Source of the DNA: Spironucleus salmonicida
Lineage: Eukaryota; Fornicata; Diplomonadida; Hexamitidae
Direction of reading: 5' to 3'
Assembly: GCA_000497125.2 (NCBI GenBank)
Contig: CM035318.1
Location: 310,001 to 374,000, forward strand
Length of the DNA: 64,000 nucleotides
Position 1 is the first letter of the stretch, and each line of letters begins with the position of its first letter. Shown piece by piece: positions 1 through 11,082 of the stretch. The position numbers and the translations under genes were made by a program. The notes under the pieces were generated by a model. It did no database searches. It was given only the letters and a program-made list of their open reading frames with translations, and was not told the DNA's origin.

Positions 1-1043
1 AAAAACTAATATAAGTTTTAGTTCTTCAGCATTTGCTTTAAATTCTCTATTTCAGTAAGCAAAATTTTGACGATTTCAGCTTTATCAAATTGCATCAAAA
101 GGGTAAGTTTAGAAAGATTTTGTGTTTCATATTTCTATAAAAGTAGGTTTTTGGCGCTAAAAAGTTCTTCCTATAACAGATAAATAAGGTGGATTTGCTA
201 ATTTTGTGATAAATTTTCTGGTGAAATAAAATGATTCTACGAACTTTAATTTGATTCATTTTATGTTCCAGTTGATTCTTGTGCACAATGATCAGTTTAC
301 GTGATAGAATCCATATGTATCTAGTTTTCTGTAGAAATTTATTGTTAAACTAAATCCTAGGATGCTTAAATCTCGCGATTAATGCGTAGAATATTTATCA
401 CCGATATTTGACCATAATTATGGTCTTGCTAAACTGACAAATCTAGCTGCTTCTTATCACCGTTTCCCGCCTAATTTTGCTTGTCAGAAATCGATGCGCT
501 ACACTCCAAAACGGACGCACGCAGCACAGTTGAAGAAAGTTGGTTTTCGTGCTTCTGAGCGGCATTTTCCCGTTTCAATTCAGCAATGACGGACTGCTAA
601 ACGGACATCTGGGCCTGCGATTTAATGAGCAGCTCCTTGTACTTTTCGAGCTGCACTTTTTGGCTGTTCACGTCCGAACCCAGAGAGTCGCGCAGCGAGT
701 GCAAAGTACTGTTCAGGGAGTCAATCTCGCGATTTTTGGATGCCAGCTGCTGCTGGATCTGCTGGATCGCCAAGTTTTGATCAAAAACAGCGCGTTTTGC
801 GAGCGCCAGCTCGGTTTTGAGGTCGAAACCCTGCTTGGAGAGCGTGCTGTGCATCTGGTCGTACTGCTGCTCAAACTGCTTTTTCTGGTTAATTAGCAGG
901 TTCTTATCGTAGGTCAAATCCTTGAATTACTGCCCAATTGTTATAATTGTGTGTAGGCACCCGATCAGGTTTCCGTCTTAGAGTAGGTCAACGCAGCACT
1001 TTAACTGGTCTGGCAGCTCGTTGATTTACTAGGAAATTTGCAT
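1..1043 (-). CDS. coiled-coil protein, 3' end cut by window edge
   Basis: With TAA/TAG read as Gln, the frame is open from the ATG at 1041-1043 to the window edge, giving 347 residues with no stop. The N-terminal ~60 residues hold two adjacent cysteines and look globular. From about residue 45 the chain is rich in Gln, Lys, Glu and Leu in heptad-like order, so a long coiled coil is likely. The first ~180 codons are GC-rich and use mostly CAG/CAA for Gln; the rest is AT-rich and uses TAA/TAG. I do not recognise the family. A cytoskeletal or centrosomal role is a guess from the coiled coil only. The true C-terminus lies outside the window. Confidence 0.8.
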
Positions 1044-1096
1044 TTTATTATTATTCGATTCATAATATAATAAATATAATAAATATTTTTGGTGTA

Positions 1097-1360
1097 ATGT
1101 CACCAAAGTGTGAACACCATCATGACGATATTCCACACTACCACGATGTATCTTAACAGTTAGATCGCATTGATAATGCTGTAGACTTTGGCCTTCAGCG
1201 TGTTCTCTTCTCCTGGTTTTCTAGTTTGTTAGTAAAAGTTGTATTTATTGAGTTAAAACATACAGAGTAAAGTCTAAAATTGCTGCTGCATTAACGAACA
1301 GTGTGCATGACCATAAAATATCCGTTAGAGATAGAATCATTTTCTGATAGATACGAATGA
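1097..1360 (+). CDS. small ORF, hypothetical
   Basis: An 87-codon frame starts 53 bp from the divergent coiled-coil gene. The N-terminus is His/Asp-rich (MSPKCEHHHDDIPHYHD) and reads like protein, whereas the second half is less convincing. It may be a short gene, or the start of a gene that has decayed. No family was recognised. Confidence 0.35.
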
Positions 1361-1437
1361 TATCTAAATAGTATATAACTAATAAGTAAAACTTTATATT
1401 ATTCATATTATAAAATATTTGTTTATAGAACTATATA

Positions 1438-1445
1438 CCACTCCA
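1438..1445 (+). promoter_or_regulatory. CCACTCCA initiator-like motif
   Basis: The motif ends 9 nt before the ATG of the FOR20-like gene. The same octamer, or a one-base variant, recurs just upstream of at least eight other start codons here. Its form (pyrimidine, CA, pyrimidine) resembles eukaryotic initiators, as in the trichomonad Inr. The function is inferred from recurrence and position only. Confidence 0.5.
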
Positions 1446-1454
1446 ATTTCTAAA

Positions 1455-1826
1455 ATGGAAGAAATCAAGCAACTTATTTTGTAAGAAATGAAAGTTCGTG
1501 GTATTTACTAAGCCCTTTAATAAAAGATTGCATAGAATTTAGAATCTGCACTCTGTTCGGCATCTACTACTGCTCCCACGTCTCCCTCTTAGGATACACT
1601 GGTTTTGTTAGAAATTTGTGGTGAATTTTTACGCTGGTTAGGACTTAAATCCACCGCGGCAACACTTGAAGCAGAAGCTGGCATATCCACTGCATCTATT
1701 AGGCGTGAGTTCTTAGTAAGCCAGGTAGGACTTAAAATAAGTGCATGTGACTCAGACCTTAGTATTTTGCATTGTATATTACTATTTTGCTAGCAGTTTG
1801 GTGGTGTCGCACCAGTTGAAGTGTGA
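1455..1826 (+). CDS. FOR20/CEP20-like LisH centrosomal protein
   Basis: The product has 123 residues. An N-terminal helix (MEEIKQLILQEMKVRGIYQ) is followed by a Ser/Thr/Pro linker, a LisH-like segment around residues 55-80 (LLEICGEFLRWLGLKSTAATL), then E-A-G and R-R-E-F-L-V-S-Q-V-G-L. This order matches the FOP/FOR20/OFD1 family: dimerising LisH proteins of centriolar satellites and basal bodies needed for centriole docking and ciliogenesis. The length also fits FOR20 rather than full FOP. Family membership is read from this pattern and would need a profile search. The gene agrees with the other basal-body genes in the window. Confidence 0.72.
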
Positions 1827-1865
1827 TCATATATTATCATTATTTTTTACATTTTATACATCATT

Positions 1866-2913
1866 AATAAAAGATTTTAATCTAGGTAAATTTACAAAAA
1901 TCTGATCAGGTATACTCAATAGCTATTACATGCGTAGTTATATCTATTTTTATTATTTATGTTGAAAGATTGTCTTAACCTTCAAAGTTATGCAACTAAC
2001 CATGTAATTTATTGTTTAAATAATCAATTTATATGGGTCGCTACAAAAATCCATTATCTAGGTTATAACAAATTTTTGTTCCGAATGCCATAATTTCAAA
2101 TTTTTCGATTTTCAACGACTACTAACCTTTAGATTTATGGTAATATCAATTTCCCATCTTCAAAGTATAATTATAAATGGAGCTCCCCTTCAAAGACAAC
2201 ACACCGGTACTATTTTCTTACGAAACTAATGGATATCCTAGAGTTTTGTGGATGACACTTTTTTACTCGGCTACTGCAAATGCTTATGTTATGGCAACCG
2301 GTGTCGATTCAAACAAATGGGATGCATTAGATATTAACTAAAATATTACAGTCAACTACGGCAGCCTGTGGAGGGTGAAGAATATGTACAGAATAAATGC
2401 AGAGGTTCAAAAATTAAGTAGGTAAGACTATGCCGATGTTTACGAGGAACTGTTCAAGAAGCACCCGATAGCATTCAGGCACTTCTTCTAGAATGTGGAC
2501 AACGATAATTATGGAGTTTTCATGCTGGACTTCAAGCACATATGCAGGTATAACAAGAACTATGTATGCATTCCGCTGACAGTTGAGCTAAAATGAATGA
2601 TAGTACTGGGGCCTCACTCGATTAGAACAATTGTATCTCTGCTTCTTCTGATAATCTGGTCATCCACGAGACCCTAGAGGCACTGGTCTAACCTGTCCAC
2701 GCTTGAGTTCAAACCATCAGCCTTCAGAAGCTCAAAAATTTCGTGCACGAGGCAGCTCTTTACTTTTTTCAAGTACGCCTTGACTGCTTCATTTAGGTCT
2801 TCGAATCCTTTCTCGCCACCCTCAAGGAGTCTCATATCAAGAACACCGTTTTCGTTCGTAGCTGCTGTTTTTAACGCACCTGTCACTAATTTGAACGCAG
2901 ATAAAACGTATTA
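1866..2913. repeat. inverted segmental duplication, copy A (twin at 38872-39935)
   Basis: About 1.05 kb matches the reverse complement of 38872-39935 at close to 99% over the coding part; I saw only a few base differences. It carries a complete 139-residue gene (2177-2596), its upstream region and the last ~100 codons of MCM4. The right junction, near 2913, is sharp: MCM4 coding sequence gives way to unrelated AT-rich DNA. The left junction fades out around 1850-1870 with small indels. Copy B holds the intact MCM4, so copy A is the derived one. Confidence 0.9.
2177..2596 (+). CDS. hypothetical protein, possible PNPOx-like split barrel (copy A)
   Basis: A 139-residue protein starts MELPFKDNTPVLFSYETNG. 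The stretch P-V-L-F-S-Y-E-T-N-G-Y-P-R-V-L-W, followed by hydrophobic strands and a Lys-Trp motif, resembles the first strands of pyridoxamine-phosphate-oxidase-like FMN-binding split barrels. That assignment is tentative. It is almost identical to the gene at 39191-39610: I saw two base changes, one of them Val to Ala. It has about 300 bp of duplicated upstream sequence, so it may be expressed. Its converging neighbour is the MCM4 tail fragment. Confidence 0.75.
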
Positions 2914-2914
2914 A
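2614..2914 (-). pseudogene. MCM4 C-terminal fragment
   Basis: The last ~100 codons of MCM4, down to the natural TGA, are present in frame and match 38872-39173. The whole AAA+ core and N-terminal domains are missing, and no start codon or promoter is evident. It arose as a passenger of the inverted duplication and cannot encode a helicase. The near-perfect identity indicates a recent event or ongoing gene conversion. Confidence 0.9.
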
Positions 2915-4142
2915 TTTAATTTTTTACTTAGAAATATAACTGTAATTTAAAAATAGTAAAATGGGAGAAGATAGTAGTGTTAAATAATTAAAGAAACTAG
3001 TGCAAATAGATTATTTATAGTAATATGATGATTATTGTTTATTTTACCACTATAATGATATAATTAATACATATTATAGAAAGGTTAGATTAAAAAAGTA
3101 TATTCTTCGCTGTTTCAATTGATTTATAATAAGTTATATAAATTATTACCAATACTTGAATAAACTTATTTTGAATTAATAGAATGATAAAGCCCTAGTA
3201 AATAAATTGGTTTGTATATTTATAATACATTAACTGCATATTGTAACTGCCATAGATATAATATAATGTAAAGCTTATTTATTTTCTTATTAACTTTAAT
3301 TTAATTCTATATTAATTAGTAAGAATACTTAAATATTCTAGATCAAATTCTAAATAACATTTCTAACTGATTAATATTTAAATATCAATAATATAAAATA
3401 AGAATTTTAATACCACACCAGGACATCAAATAATAAGTCCGCATTTATTTGGGGTTCTTGTAAAATCTGCGAATTTTCATTTACCCAAGTTTAATTTTAA
3501 TCTGATAAAGATATCGAAATAAATTTAGAATATTAATTATTATAAACGAATGAAAATGAATATAAAATTGTATTAATGATAAATTAGAGTATGAAAAATT
3601 GTGCAAATACAAGTATTGGTATAAAATCTCTTTTGAATGAAAGTATAGGTACAATTACTTTAAGTATATATTAATCTAGTATTAATTTTTAAAAAGATAC
3701 ATGGAAAGCAAACTTCTAAAAAATTCATAATGTGATAAATTCCACCAACTTAAACTTAAGATATAAGTATAAAATATTACATAAATGTTTAAATATATTT
3801 ATTTTAGCAATTATAATGTACATAAATACAGCCTATATGTAAATTAAAATTTTAAAACTTAATATATATAGCATTTGTAATACTTTGAATAGATAAATTT
3901 TCGAACAAATCAATCTTATATAAAATCAGCAGTCTGTATTTTTAACGAGTTAACAATAATATATTCTCGTATTTTTAGTAGCCCTTGATAATATAAGTAT
4001 TATGGAAAATTGTTTTAAAATTAGTTATTTTATTAGATCGAAATTTAAACTAAATAGGAAACAGAAAAATAAATTTTTGTAGAATTATTGTTATAAACGT
4101 AACTTAGAAATGATTTATTAAAAATATAAATAAAGTTCAATG
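2915..4142. other. AT-rich gap, possible decayed gene on the minus strand
   Basis: No confident gene is seen. On the minus strand one frame stays free of TGA from about 3721 to about 2840 (~290 codons), crossing into the duplicated segment. Its middle part reads like protein (ENSQILQEPQINADLLFDV), but there is no suitable ATG at its head. A 53-codon plus-strand ORF at about 2961-3122 is also possible. Either could be a relic; chance opening is plausible in DNA this AT-rich. Confidence 0.4.
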
Positions 4143-4679
4143 TCAGAAATCAAAATCTTATTCTATCCACCAACGAGAATATTCTTTACCACCTAAATGT
4201 TGCGGTTTATCGGCCTAAAATTAAATATTTTATTAATGTTATTTTTAGTAATTTTCAAAAGCTGTTTGTCGCTATTATGCCAAAGTACCCATTTAAAAAA
4301 TTTAATCTTCATCTATTATTTCTTAATTTTCTTCTTCTTTAACCTGAATTTCATCAATATTATCTATTTAAAAATATTTAACTAAAAATTAGTCAATTTA
4401 GAGTAAATGGTCGGTTGTATATTAATCAACTTTAAGTAATATCGGATCAGGACCTAGTTTTACCTAGGATTCTAAAAGATCCTTCAACTTTCTAAAAATT
4501 TCTGCCTTACGGCTTGTACCCTGATCTGAGTTTATCTCAATTAACGCATCATTAAGCAAATCAAAATACTTTTAATAATCTTCATCAGTTTCAAAATTAT
4601 AACGTGTTAAGCAAGCTGGAAATTTTTGATTTGTTAGGGTTGAAATATCATCTAGCACATATTTTTATGAATATGACAT
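4143..4679 (-). CDS. hypothetical acidic protein, 178 aa
   Basis: The frame runs from MSYSQKYVLDDISTL to a C-terminus ending in KEYSRWWIEQDFDF. The first 90 residues look helical and globular; residues ~105-150 are Glu/Gln-rich. Glutamine is mostly TAA/TAG, as in the surrounding genes. I do not recognise the family. The RING gene upstream is on the same strand, 190 bp away. Confidence 0.75.
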
Positions 4680-4869
4680 TTCAGTTAGTATATATAATAA
4701 TATATAATATTATTATTAGTAAAGTTCTTTATAGACTCCGGAGGCTAAAGTATATTTTAAATTGATATAAACCAAATAAGTTATTAGATATATAGATCCA
4801 AATATACTTTATTGATAATTACTCATAAAACATGATTATATCATGAGAAATACGGGTGACTTTAATATT

Positions 4870-6120
4870 TCAAATATAACTAAGCTCTGAACAGCTTAAA
4901 TCTCCAATTTAAACCATCTCAATAAATATACTAGTCCATTTCACAACGGCAAAGCTTCCTATTTTTCCAGTAAGTTTTCCAAATTATTTTCCAGTCCCAA
5001 GATATCTAAAATTAGCACAAACAAACATATTTTCTGTATAATTTTCTACAGTAACTATAGAGAACTTGACATCAAATAGAAGCATCCCTAGATTTATTTT
5101 AAAAGTAAAACAAACAAGCTGCTCATGAAATTAAAAGGATGCAGTATCCAAACGAGCAATTTGATATATATTATCATTGCTTGAAACTACAAAGAGTGAA
5201 TAATTTTATAGCATATTTAGTTAAGAAGTTAGAGAAGTAGATTCTGTCATATTAACTATAACAGGTGTAAAATTTGTAATTTTTTAAAATATTAGAGGAA
5301 AAATTATCTATGCACTATATTAATGAAGAATTGCTATATTTTCTGCATTTATTGATTTAAAAACCTTATTAGTTTTTAAAATGATTAATTAGTTTTTTAA
5401 CTAAGAAATAACTAGACATAATTCATTATTATCTTCTATTATATTCAGTAAAGGTTACAACTATTAATTTTTTGAATATTTTTAAGTAGAAGTATCATAA
5501 ATTTTCGTATCTTTAGTAGTATTTATGCTTGATTAGTATGTAAATTATAATTTTTAGATTAATAGATTCAAATCGTGATAATTATCTTCTTATACCTAAT
5601 GTAATGTAGGATCAAATTATGCAGAATTATAATTTATTAACATGTTAGACTTAAATGTATAATAATCAGCCCATGTATTTTTACCAATATATATTTTATT
5701 ATTAAATACTGCACCTAATTCCACTTAATTAGACTTAACAACATCATTATGTACTATATAAATTTGTTTCTTATCTTTGAGTTCTTTTAGTATTGTTTTT
5801 TAATTGTAAATACAGTTTTAATTAATTTTCACATCATTTCCTAATTAGAGATTATATCCATACTATTTATTATATGTTAGAATGCCTTCTATTCTGAAAT
5901 ACTTATTAGTAAGATGCTAAATCATTTCCTAAGCATCTTTATACTTTATTGATTTTTACTCTATCTTCTATTCATTAAATGGCACTTAGATTGGATAAGA
6001 CTAACATATAGCACATTATTAAATAATATTTAACATTATATCATTACAGTCTCCGCAGAAATAGTGATAACACGCTAGTTAGCAAGTGGCTCGGGTCTAA
6101 CAATTATTGCATTTTTTCAT
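4870..6120 (-). CDS. RING-type zinc finger protein, 416 aa
   Basis: The N-terminal ~50 residues carry C-x2-C, then C and C-Y-H-Y-F-C-x2-C, then C-x2-C: the spacing of a RING finger (MKKCNNCQTRATC ... CAICQ). The rest is alternating hydrophobic and polar, suggesting beta strands, with a weakly conserved-looking C-terminal domain (LGMLLFDVKFSIVTVENY). A role as an E3 ubiquitin ligase follows from the RING class and is not otherwise supported. The ATG at 6118-6120 is the only one before the finger. The start lies 39 bp from a divergent gene, so they may share a promoter. Confidence 0.75.
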
Positions 6121-6159
6121 ATTAAATATTAAATATATAATAAATAGGCTTATTTATAA

Positions 6160-6723
6160 ATGAGAAGGTCACTTATAGATCGATTTAATGACTAACTTCT
6201 TTAGTAATAAAAAGTTAATAGTATTGCCACGTAAGTTTTAAATTTAAATATAGTTAAAAAGAGGCCTTAACTCGAAAAAGATTTATACTAAAACACATAT
6301 TTTGATTAACTATCTAGATCTATGTAAAACCCGTATGAACCTTTTTAAAAGACTTCTTCAGGTGTATTTGGTGACAAATAGCTTCTAAATATTTAAATGT
6401 AATAAATATCATTAATTAAAAGCTTAAATACTATAAAATAGGATCAAGAATTAAGAAATTATGAGAAAATTGGAGTATAAAATAAAGTTAATGCTTCTCG
6501 CAATTAGATATAGATGAACTAAAAGATGATGATATATGAATCTTATCTTCCGCATAATAAAATTAATTATAAATCGTTAGTATAACGATATGATTCAGTA
6601 TACAATGCTTAAATATCATAAGTTTCATCAAATTATTAATAGTTATAAAAAGGTAAGCCAAATTCATCTCTCCAGTAACGATATATTGATTGGAATTAGG
6701 CGAAAAATAAATAATTAAAATGA
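6160..6723 (+). CDS. hypothetical Gln/Asn-rich protein, 187 aa
   Basis: The frame starts MRRSLIDRFNDQLLQQQ and is basic and Gln-rich throughout, with about 30 Gln encoded by TAA/TAG. No domain was recognised. It looks largely disordered or helical. The start lies 39 bp from that of the divergent RING gene. Confidence 0.7.
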
Positions 6724-6860
6724 TATGTCAGTACAATTTTAAATGAGTTAGATTAAATAGATTATGTAAAGTTATTTAATTAACTAAGCTATATCAATAC
6801 AACATAAAAGTATGTTTATATAATTTTATAACTTATAATTATTAGCTAATTTAAGTTTAG

Positions 6861-7034
6861 TCAATATTTATTACTGCACATATAATTGTAGATTTATTAA
6901 TAAGGTAAAGATGACTTCTATTATTTAATAATTTATTGACGGAGACTATAAATGATTAGAAAATTATTATCCCTTTAAATAAATAATTATTTTACTAAAT
7001 CTAGTGTATGTAACTTACGCATATGATGTATCAT
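6861..7034 (-). CDS. small ORF, 57 aa, doubtful
   Basis: A short frame begins MIHHMRKLHTLDLVKQLF and ends at TGA 6861-6863. It reads like a helical peptide, but a competing plus-strand frame (about 6726-6953) covers the same stretch. Neither can be confirmed by eye. It sits between two genes transcribed on the plus strand. Confidence 0.25.
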
Positions 7035-7094
7035 ATTTTAATTAACAATAATTTATTTATTATATGACAATATTATTTTAAATTTGGTTAAAAA

Positions 7095-8099
7095 ATGTTA
7101 ACTCCGTTAATATTATTAGTAACATCAGGATAATCGATATAATAGTTTGAAGTGTCTAATAATATAGAGTTTAGTAATTAAAATTAATAATTAACGAACA
7201 TAAGTGTAAGCCTATTATCAAATACTATTGGGTAATAACCGTTAACTTTTAAAGAAGTAGCTCAGTAAATTTCTTAAAACAACTTGTTGAATCGAATTTC
7301 TTGTCATTCATTTTAATATTAAACAGCCCTAATTGGAAGAAATTTAAAGGATGTATCACCTTTTTTTTCTTCAGGAGTTACTGATTAGGAAATTGTTTAA
7401 AATGCTAATTTTTAGAATATTGATTATGTATAAATTCCGGGTAAAGTTATATTTTCATAATAAAATTTTAAAACATAGAATGATTTGTCTTTTATCTGTT
7501 AGCTTGGAAATTGTGATGATTTTGATAAAACTGATGATTACTATAACCATGTCTTAAAATTCTATTTAAAAATGAGGTCTTTGAAAAAGCCTTATTTGCT
7601 AGTTATTTAAAGTGGGGGTGAAAATTTATTTAACTAAATTGAAGCTATCAAAATTTTAAATTTTTTGCTAAACGAATCATTAACTACAGAATTAAACATT
7701 ATTTCCTTAGGTGATACTGATTTTGGAGGTTTAAACATTTCACATACTATATAGTTTGATAATGAAATTAACTAAAATTTAAGTTATAAGGAGTCAAATA
7801 TCATTAGATAAAATAGGTTTAATTAGCTGAACATTAGATAAGTTATGAACAGAACAATCTTTATGCCTAGTATTTTGTTCACAAAAGGTCCTTATTTTAA
7901 TAATAAATAATATATGCACGTATCATAGTTATCTGAAGTACCAAAATTAGTTGAACAAGCACTTATTTTTTAAGATAATAAAATTACCGGCTAAGAAAAA
8001 TTAAATATTTTATCCTTTGGTGCTTTAGTGTCTTATTTTTCATTAATTATTGTTTCTGCCATAATTTTGTGTGTAAAATAACTATGCAGTAAATATTGA
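7095..8099 (+). CDS. type I membrane protein, 334 aa, unknown
   Basis: The N-terminus is hydrophobic (MLTPLILLVTSG), like a signal peptide. Near the C-terminus is one clear membrane segment (about residues 305-327, ALVSYFSLIIVSAIILCV) with a short basic tail. The lumenal part contains two Cys around residue 135 and a Rossmann-like stretch (KKPYLLVIQSGG ... LNIISLGDTDFGGLN). I cannot name the family. A second membrane protein with a C-terminal anchor lies at 8884-9561. Confidence 0.8.
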
Positions 8100-8346
8100 T
8101 AGTAAATTTTTATAGGTGACCAGCAAAAGTAATATATTTATTTTCTATTTGAGTATTAGCTATTGTCTTGTTTGAAAAGTTTTAACATGTTTTTAAATAT
8201 ATAATAATATTCTGCTGCCTACTAGGCTTATTTATTATTTCAGTAAATTGAACACAAATCTATAATGCGTTTAATAATGCTAATTTTAGTTCATCAGACT
8301 AAATTATTACATAGTACTTCACTTAGTTCGTTTTGTTAAAAATGAA

Positions 8347-8835
8347 TCATTTCTACCTCTTTTTAACATCACTCAAAAATTTCTATTTTCGAATGAAACT
8401 ATTCTAGCTCTGAACATACTGCCCTAGCACCTCTAACTATCCTTAACTCATTTAGCTCTTATACATCTGCCAAAATTTTCTAGTCTCGTGGATTGTAACA
8501 ATTTTTGGGGCGTACTTCATTATTTTACTAGCATAATTAACAACCTAGTTTCCACTAATTTTAGCCAAGTTTGCTCTCGAGCTTAATGGATTAAAAAGTG
8601 AACTATCAATTTTAGTAATAGGAACGGCTTCGCTTTTTGGCTTCTCGTCGATCTGGAAGTATTATTTCTTTTCCTATTTTTTCTGGTTCATTTACTGAAG
8701 TTAGTTCCACATTTCGTCTAATTGCTGATTTGTAAGTGATGCTTATATTTTTTCTGTTTCATTAGTTTCTTCTGAAGAATAATTTTATGAAGACGAACCT
8801 TGATATGTTGAATCTGACTGTTCTGATTCTGACAT
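8347..8835 (-). CDS. possible BCNT/Swc5-like protein, 162 aa
   Basis: An acidic, Ser-rich N-terminus (MSESEQSDSTYQGSSS) is followed by a basic Gln/Lys linker. The C-terminal ~50 residues read T-R-K-F-W-Q-M-Y-K-S ... S-F-I-R-K-Q-K-F-L-S-D-V-K-K-R. This resembles the BCNT domain (W-x-x-[FY]-K, then a basic-hydrophobic x-F-L-x-x-V-x-x-R) found in Swc5/CFDP1, a subunit of the SWR1 chromatin remodeller that exchanges H2A.Z. The match is by eye and moderate; the acidic N-terminus agrees with that family. Confidence 0.45.
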
Positions 8836-8883
8836 TTCAACATAGTTCGTAAATAATATATATTATTATTATTATTAGTTTTA

Positions 8884-9561
8884 ATGGAAGTGGTATTCTT
8901 TTACTTCTAGAATTTGTAAGTGGTAGATTTAGAGATTGCAAGATTGGTTTCAGGCATCTAAGATAAATATTATTAACCAGCTTATGCGAAGTTTTTATTA
9001 TACTAAAACATTGATAACTAATTTTAATTTATTAGATTAAACTCTGGAATAAATTTTACTGATTTTTACATTAATAACATAAGTCTATATTCCGAAGAGA
9101 TACTTTATTATAAAATAGACTGTATTAATAATATAAACTAGTCTATTTAAGTGTACAATTTTCTATAGTTTTTAAGTCTAAATATGCAAAATAGATAGAT
9201 ACTCATTCTTTTTGGTGATAATTTAGTTAATTTATATATAACAGGGGATATATCTGTTAGTTAAATATAAGATGAAAGAATTGCTGCTCTTAAACTAATA
9301 TAAAAGTCAAGTAATGTATAAAAATTACCATATTTGCTGTAATATTTTGGTAACATCACTTAGACATAAGATCATTTTTCCGACTTGATGTCTGCTTTAT
9401 AATTATCAGAGTTTGTTACTGATATTGCTAACTATAAATGTAATCCTAGTAAAAATTATCCAATGTTTTGGTTTTTATTAGGATTTTTTAGTATGACCGG
9501 ATTCAGTTTAATAATGTTATATCTTATACATAAATCTAATAATAACAATTTTATCATGTGA
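8884..9561 (+). CDS. C-terminally anchored membrane protein, 225 aa
   Basis: The frame begins MEVVFFYFQNLQVVDLE and has one strong membrane segment close to the C-terminus (residues ~193-214, PMFWFLLGFFSMTGFSLIML) followed by an Asn-rich tail. The remainder is mixed with few Cys. No family was recognised. It could be lumenal with a short cytosolic tail, or tail-anchored. The start codon is uncertain, since the first Met already opens on a hydrophobic run. Confidence 0.65.
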
Positions 9562-9784
9562 ATAGTAAATTATTTATAGTAAATATAAATCGAATGAGGA
9601 TTTTAAAGTTAAATCAGTATAAACTCACATACTCACAAAGTTGTATCTACATATTGTATATATATAATTTTAACCTGATTTTAGTGGTATAACAATATAA
9701 TAATACAGTGTTCAGATTTATCACTATTTTAAAAAATTTGCACTTAACTATATAGAATATTAATAAATCGTTTCACTACCACAG

Positions 9785-10066
9785 ATGAATAGACTAAAGC
9801 CACTACAAATAAAACCAACATCAAGACAAAATTCGTTAACAACCAGGTCATAATCGACAGCCTGCTTGCCTACAATTAGATCTAAACTATAACAAGTACA
9901 TTACAGTCATGATGCTCCACCATTGCACCTAAAACAGATAAATTCACTAGACTCTTTTGAGCTGCAGCTCTAAGGTGCATTTAATAGCAAAAAACTTAAG
10001 TATAAGACACCTCTAGAGCGTCTACGCGGTGAAATTAAGCACATACAGAAAGAAACCGAAAAGTGA
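9785..10066 (+). CDS. small basic protein, 93 aa
   Basis: The frame runs from MNRLKPLQIKPTSRQNS to a Lys/Glu-rich end (LERLRGEIKHIQKETEK) that looks like a short coiled coil. The ATG follows an initiator-like TTTCACTACC. Its TGA lies 11 bp from the stop of the converging membrane protein gene. Function unknown. Confidence 0.65.
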
Positions 10067-10077
10067 ATAAAATACTC

Positions 10078-11037
10078 TCACTAGCACGTATTCACGATCT
10101 GAACCACCTCATCACCAGCTTATACACACCCACCTTTAACGATCTACCAGCGCTCACAAACATTCATTTCATAAATAACATATACTCCTTGACAGAAACA
10201 CCCAATTTCTTGACCAGCTGCGTAAAAATCGCTCTCAGTAAATTAGACGCCCCGAACACCTTGGACAAATACCACAAAAGCGTTGCGGCCTTTCCAATCT
10301 CCATGAACTACAAATCGTGAATTATCACAAACGATTCTAGGAAGCTTTCCGATGGTGTTTTTGTTCAACGGGAACCACCCTTTCACAATTTCAAGTACAC
10401 GCGAAAAGACGAAATTGAACGGTGCGACGACCTGCTGGCTGTTAGCGCTGGACAGTTGGAAGTAGCAGTAGCCGTACTTACTGTTTTTGGTATTCGCGCA
10501 CCCTGTAACGGTCTCAAAGGTGTTCTAGAGTCCTACTTCGGCCTTTACCATTTCACTGGCAGAAAAATCTCCGAAAAATGCTTGCGAGCAATCCACAGGG
10601 CAGTAAATGCTGTTAATTTGTGACTCAGCGCGCACCAAAATACCGTCAATTTGCACGAAATGCCGCTAGTTTGCGATTGGGCGTTTATGAAAATCCTGCA
10701 AACTTAAATAGGTGGAATTAGACGTGGCATGCGAGTTGGCGCGTTTTTAGATGTATTTTATTATCAAATGCTGCGTGAAAAGGAAATTGAAAGGGCGGGA
10801 AACAAATCGATTGATCTAGTGTGCAATCAGGCTACGGGGTGAAAATATGAGCAGCGGTATAGAGAATGAGGAATAGTGGTTGGCTAGGAACGAAAAATAC
10901 GTTATAAATGACACTATAAGGGGCAGTGTGAATGCTAGTATAATGCTGTATTGAATTATGAGGATGAAAAATATCAAAAATGGGGCAATTAGGAGCAAAA
11001 ATATCGATGCGAGTTTGTGCATTTTTAACAGTATCAA
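10078..11037 (-). CDS. membrane protein with two N-terminal TM segments, 319 aa
   Basis: The first ~60 residues hold two long hydrophobic runs (SIFLLLIAPFLIFFILII and IILAFTLPLIVSFITYFSF). The soluble remainder contains about ten Cys and ends with alternating strands. Codon use changes along the gene: the soluble part is GC-richer with CAG/CAA for Gln. I do not recognise a family. The layout (two TMs, then a beta-rich domain) recalls some mitochondrial or ER ligase-like proteins, but no RING is present. Confidence 0.8.
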
Positions 11038-11082
11038 TATAAGTGTATAATAATAATAAAATATTTAGTTTTCACTTCTATT

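Noticed and set aside
540-917. Plus-strand ORF 540-896 and a separate short minus ORF 597-917
   Set aside because: With TAG read as Gln, the minus frame is one long coiled-coil gene reaching the window edge; the plus ORF is antisense.
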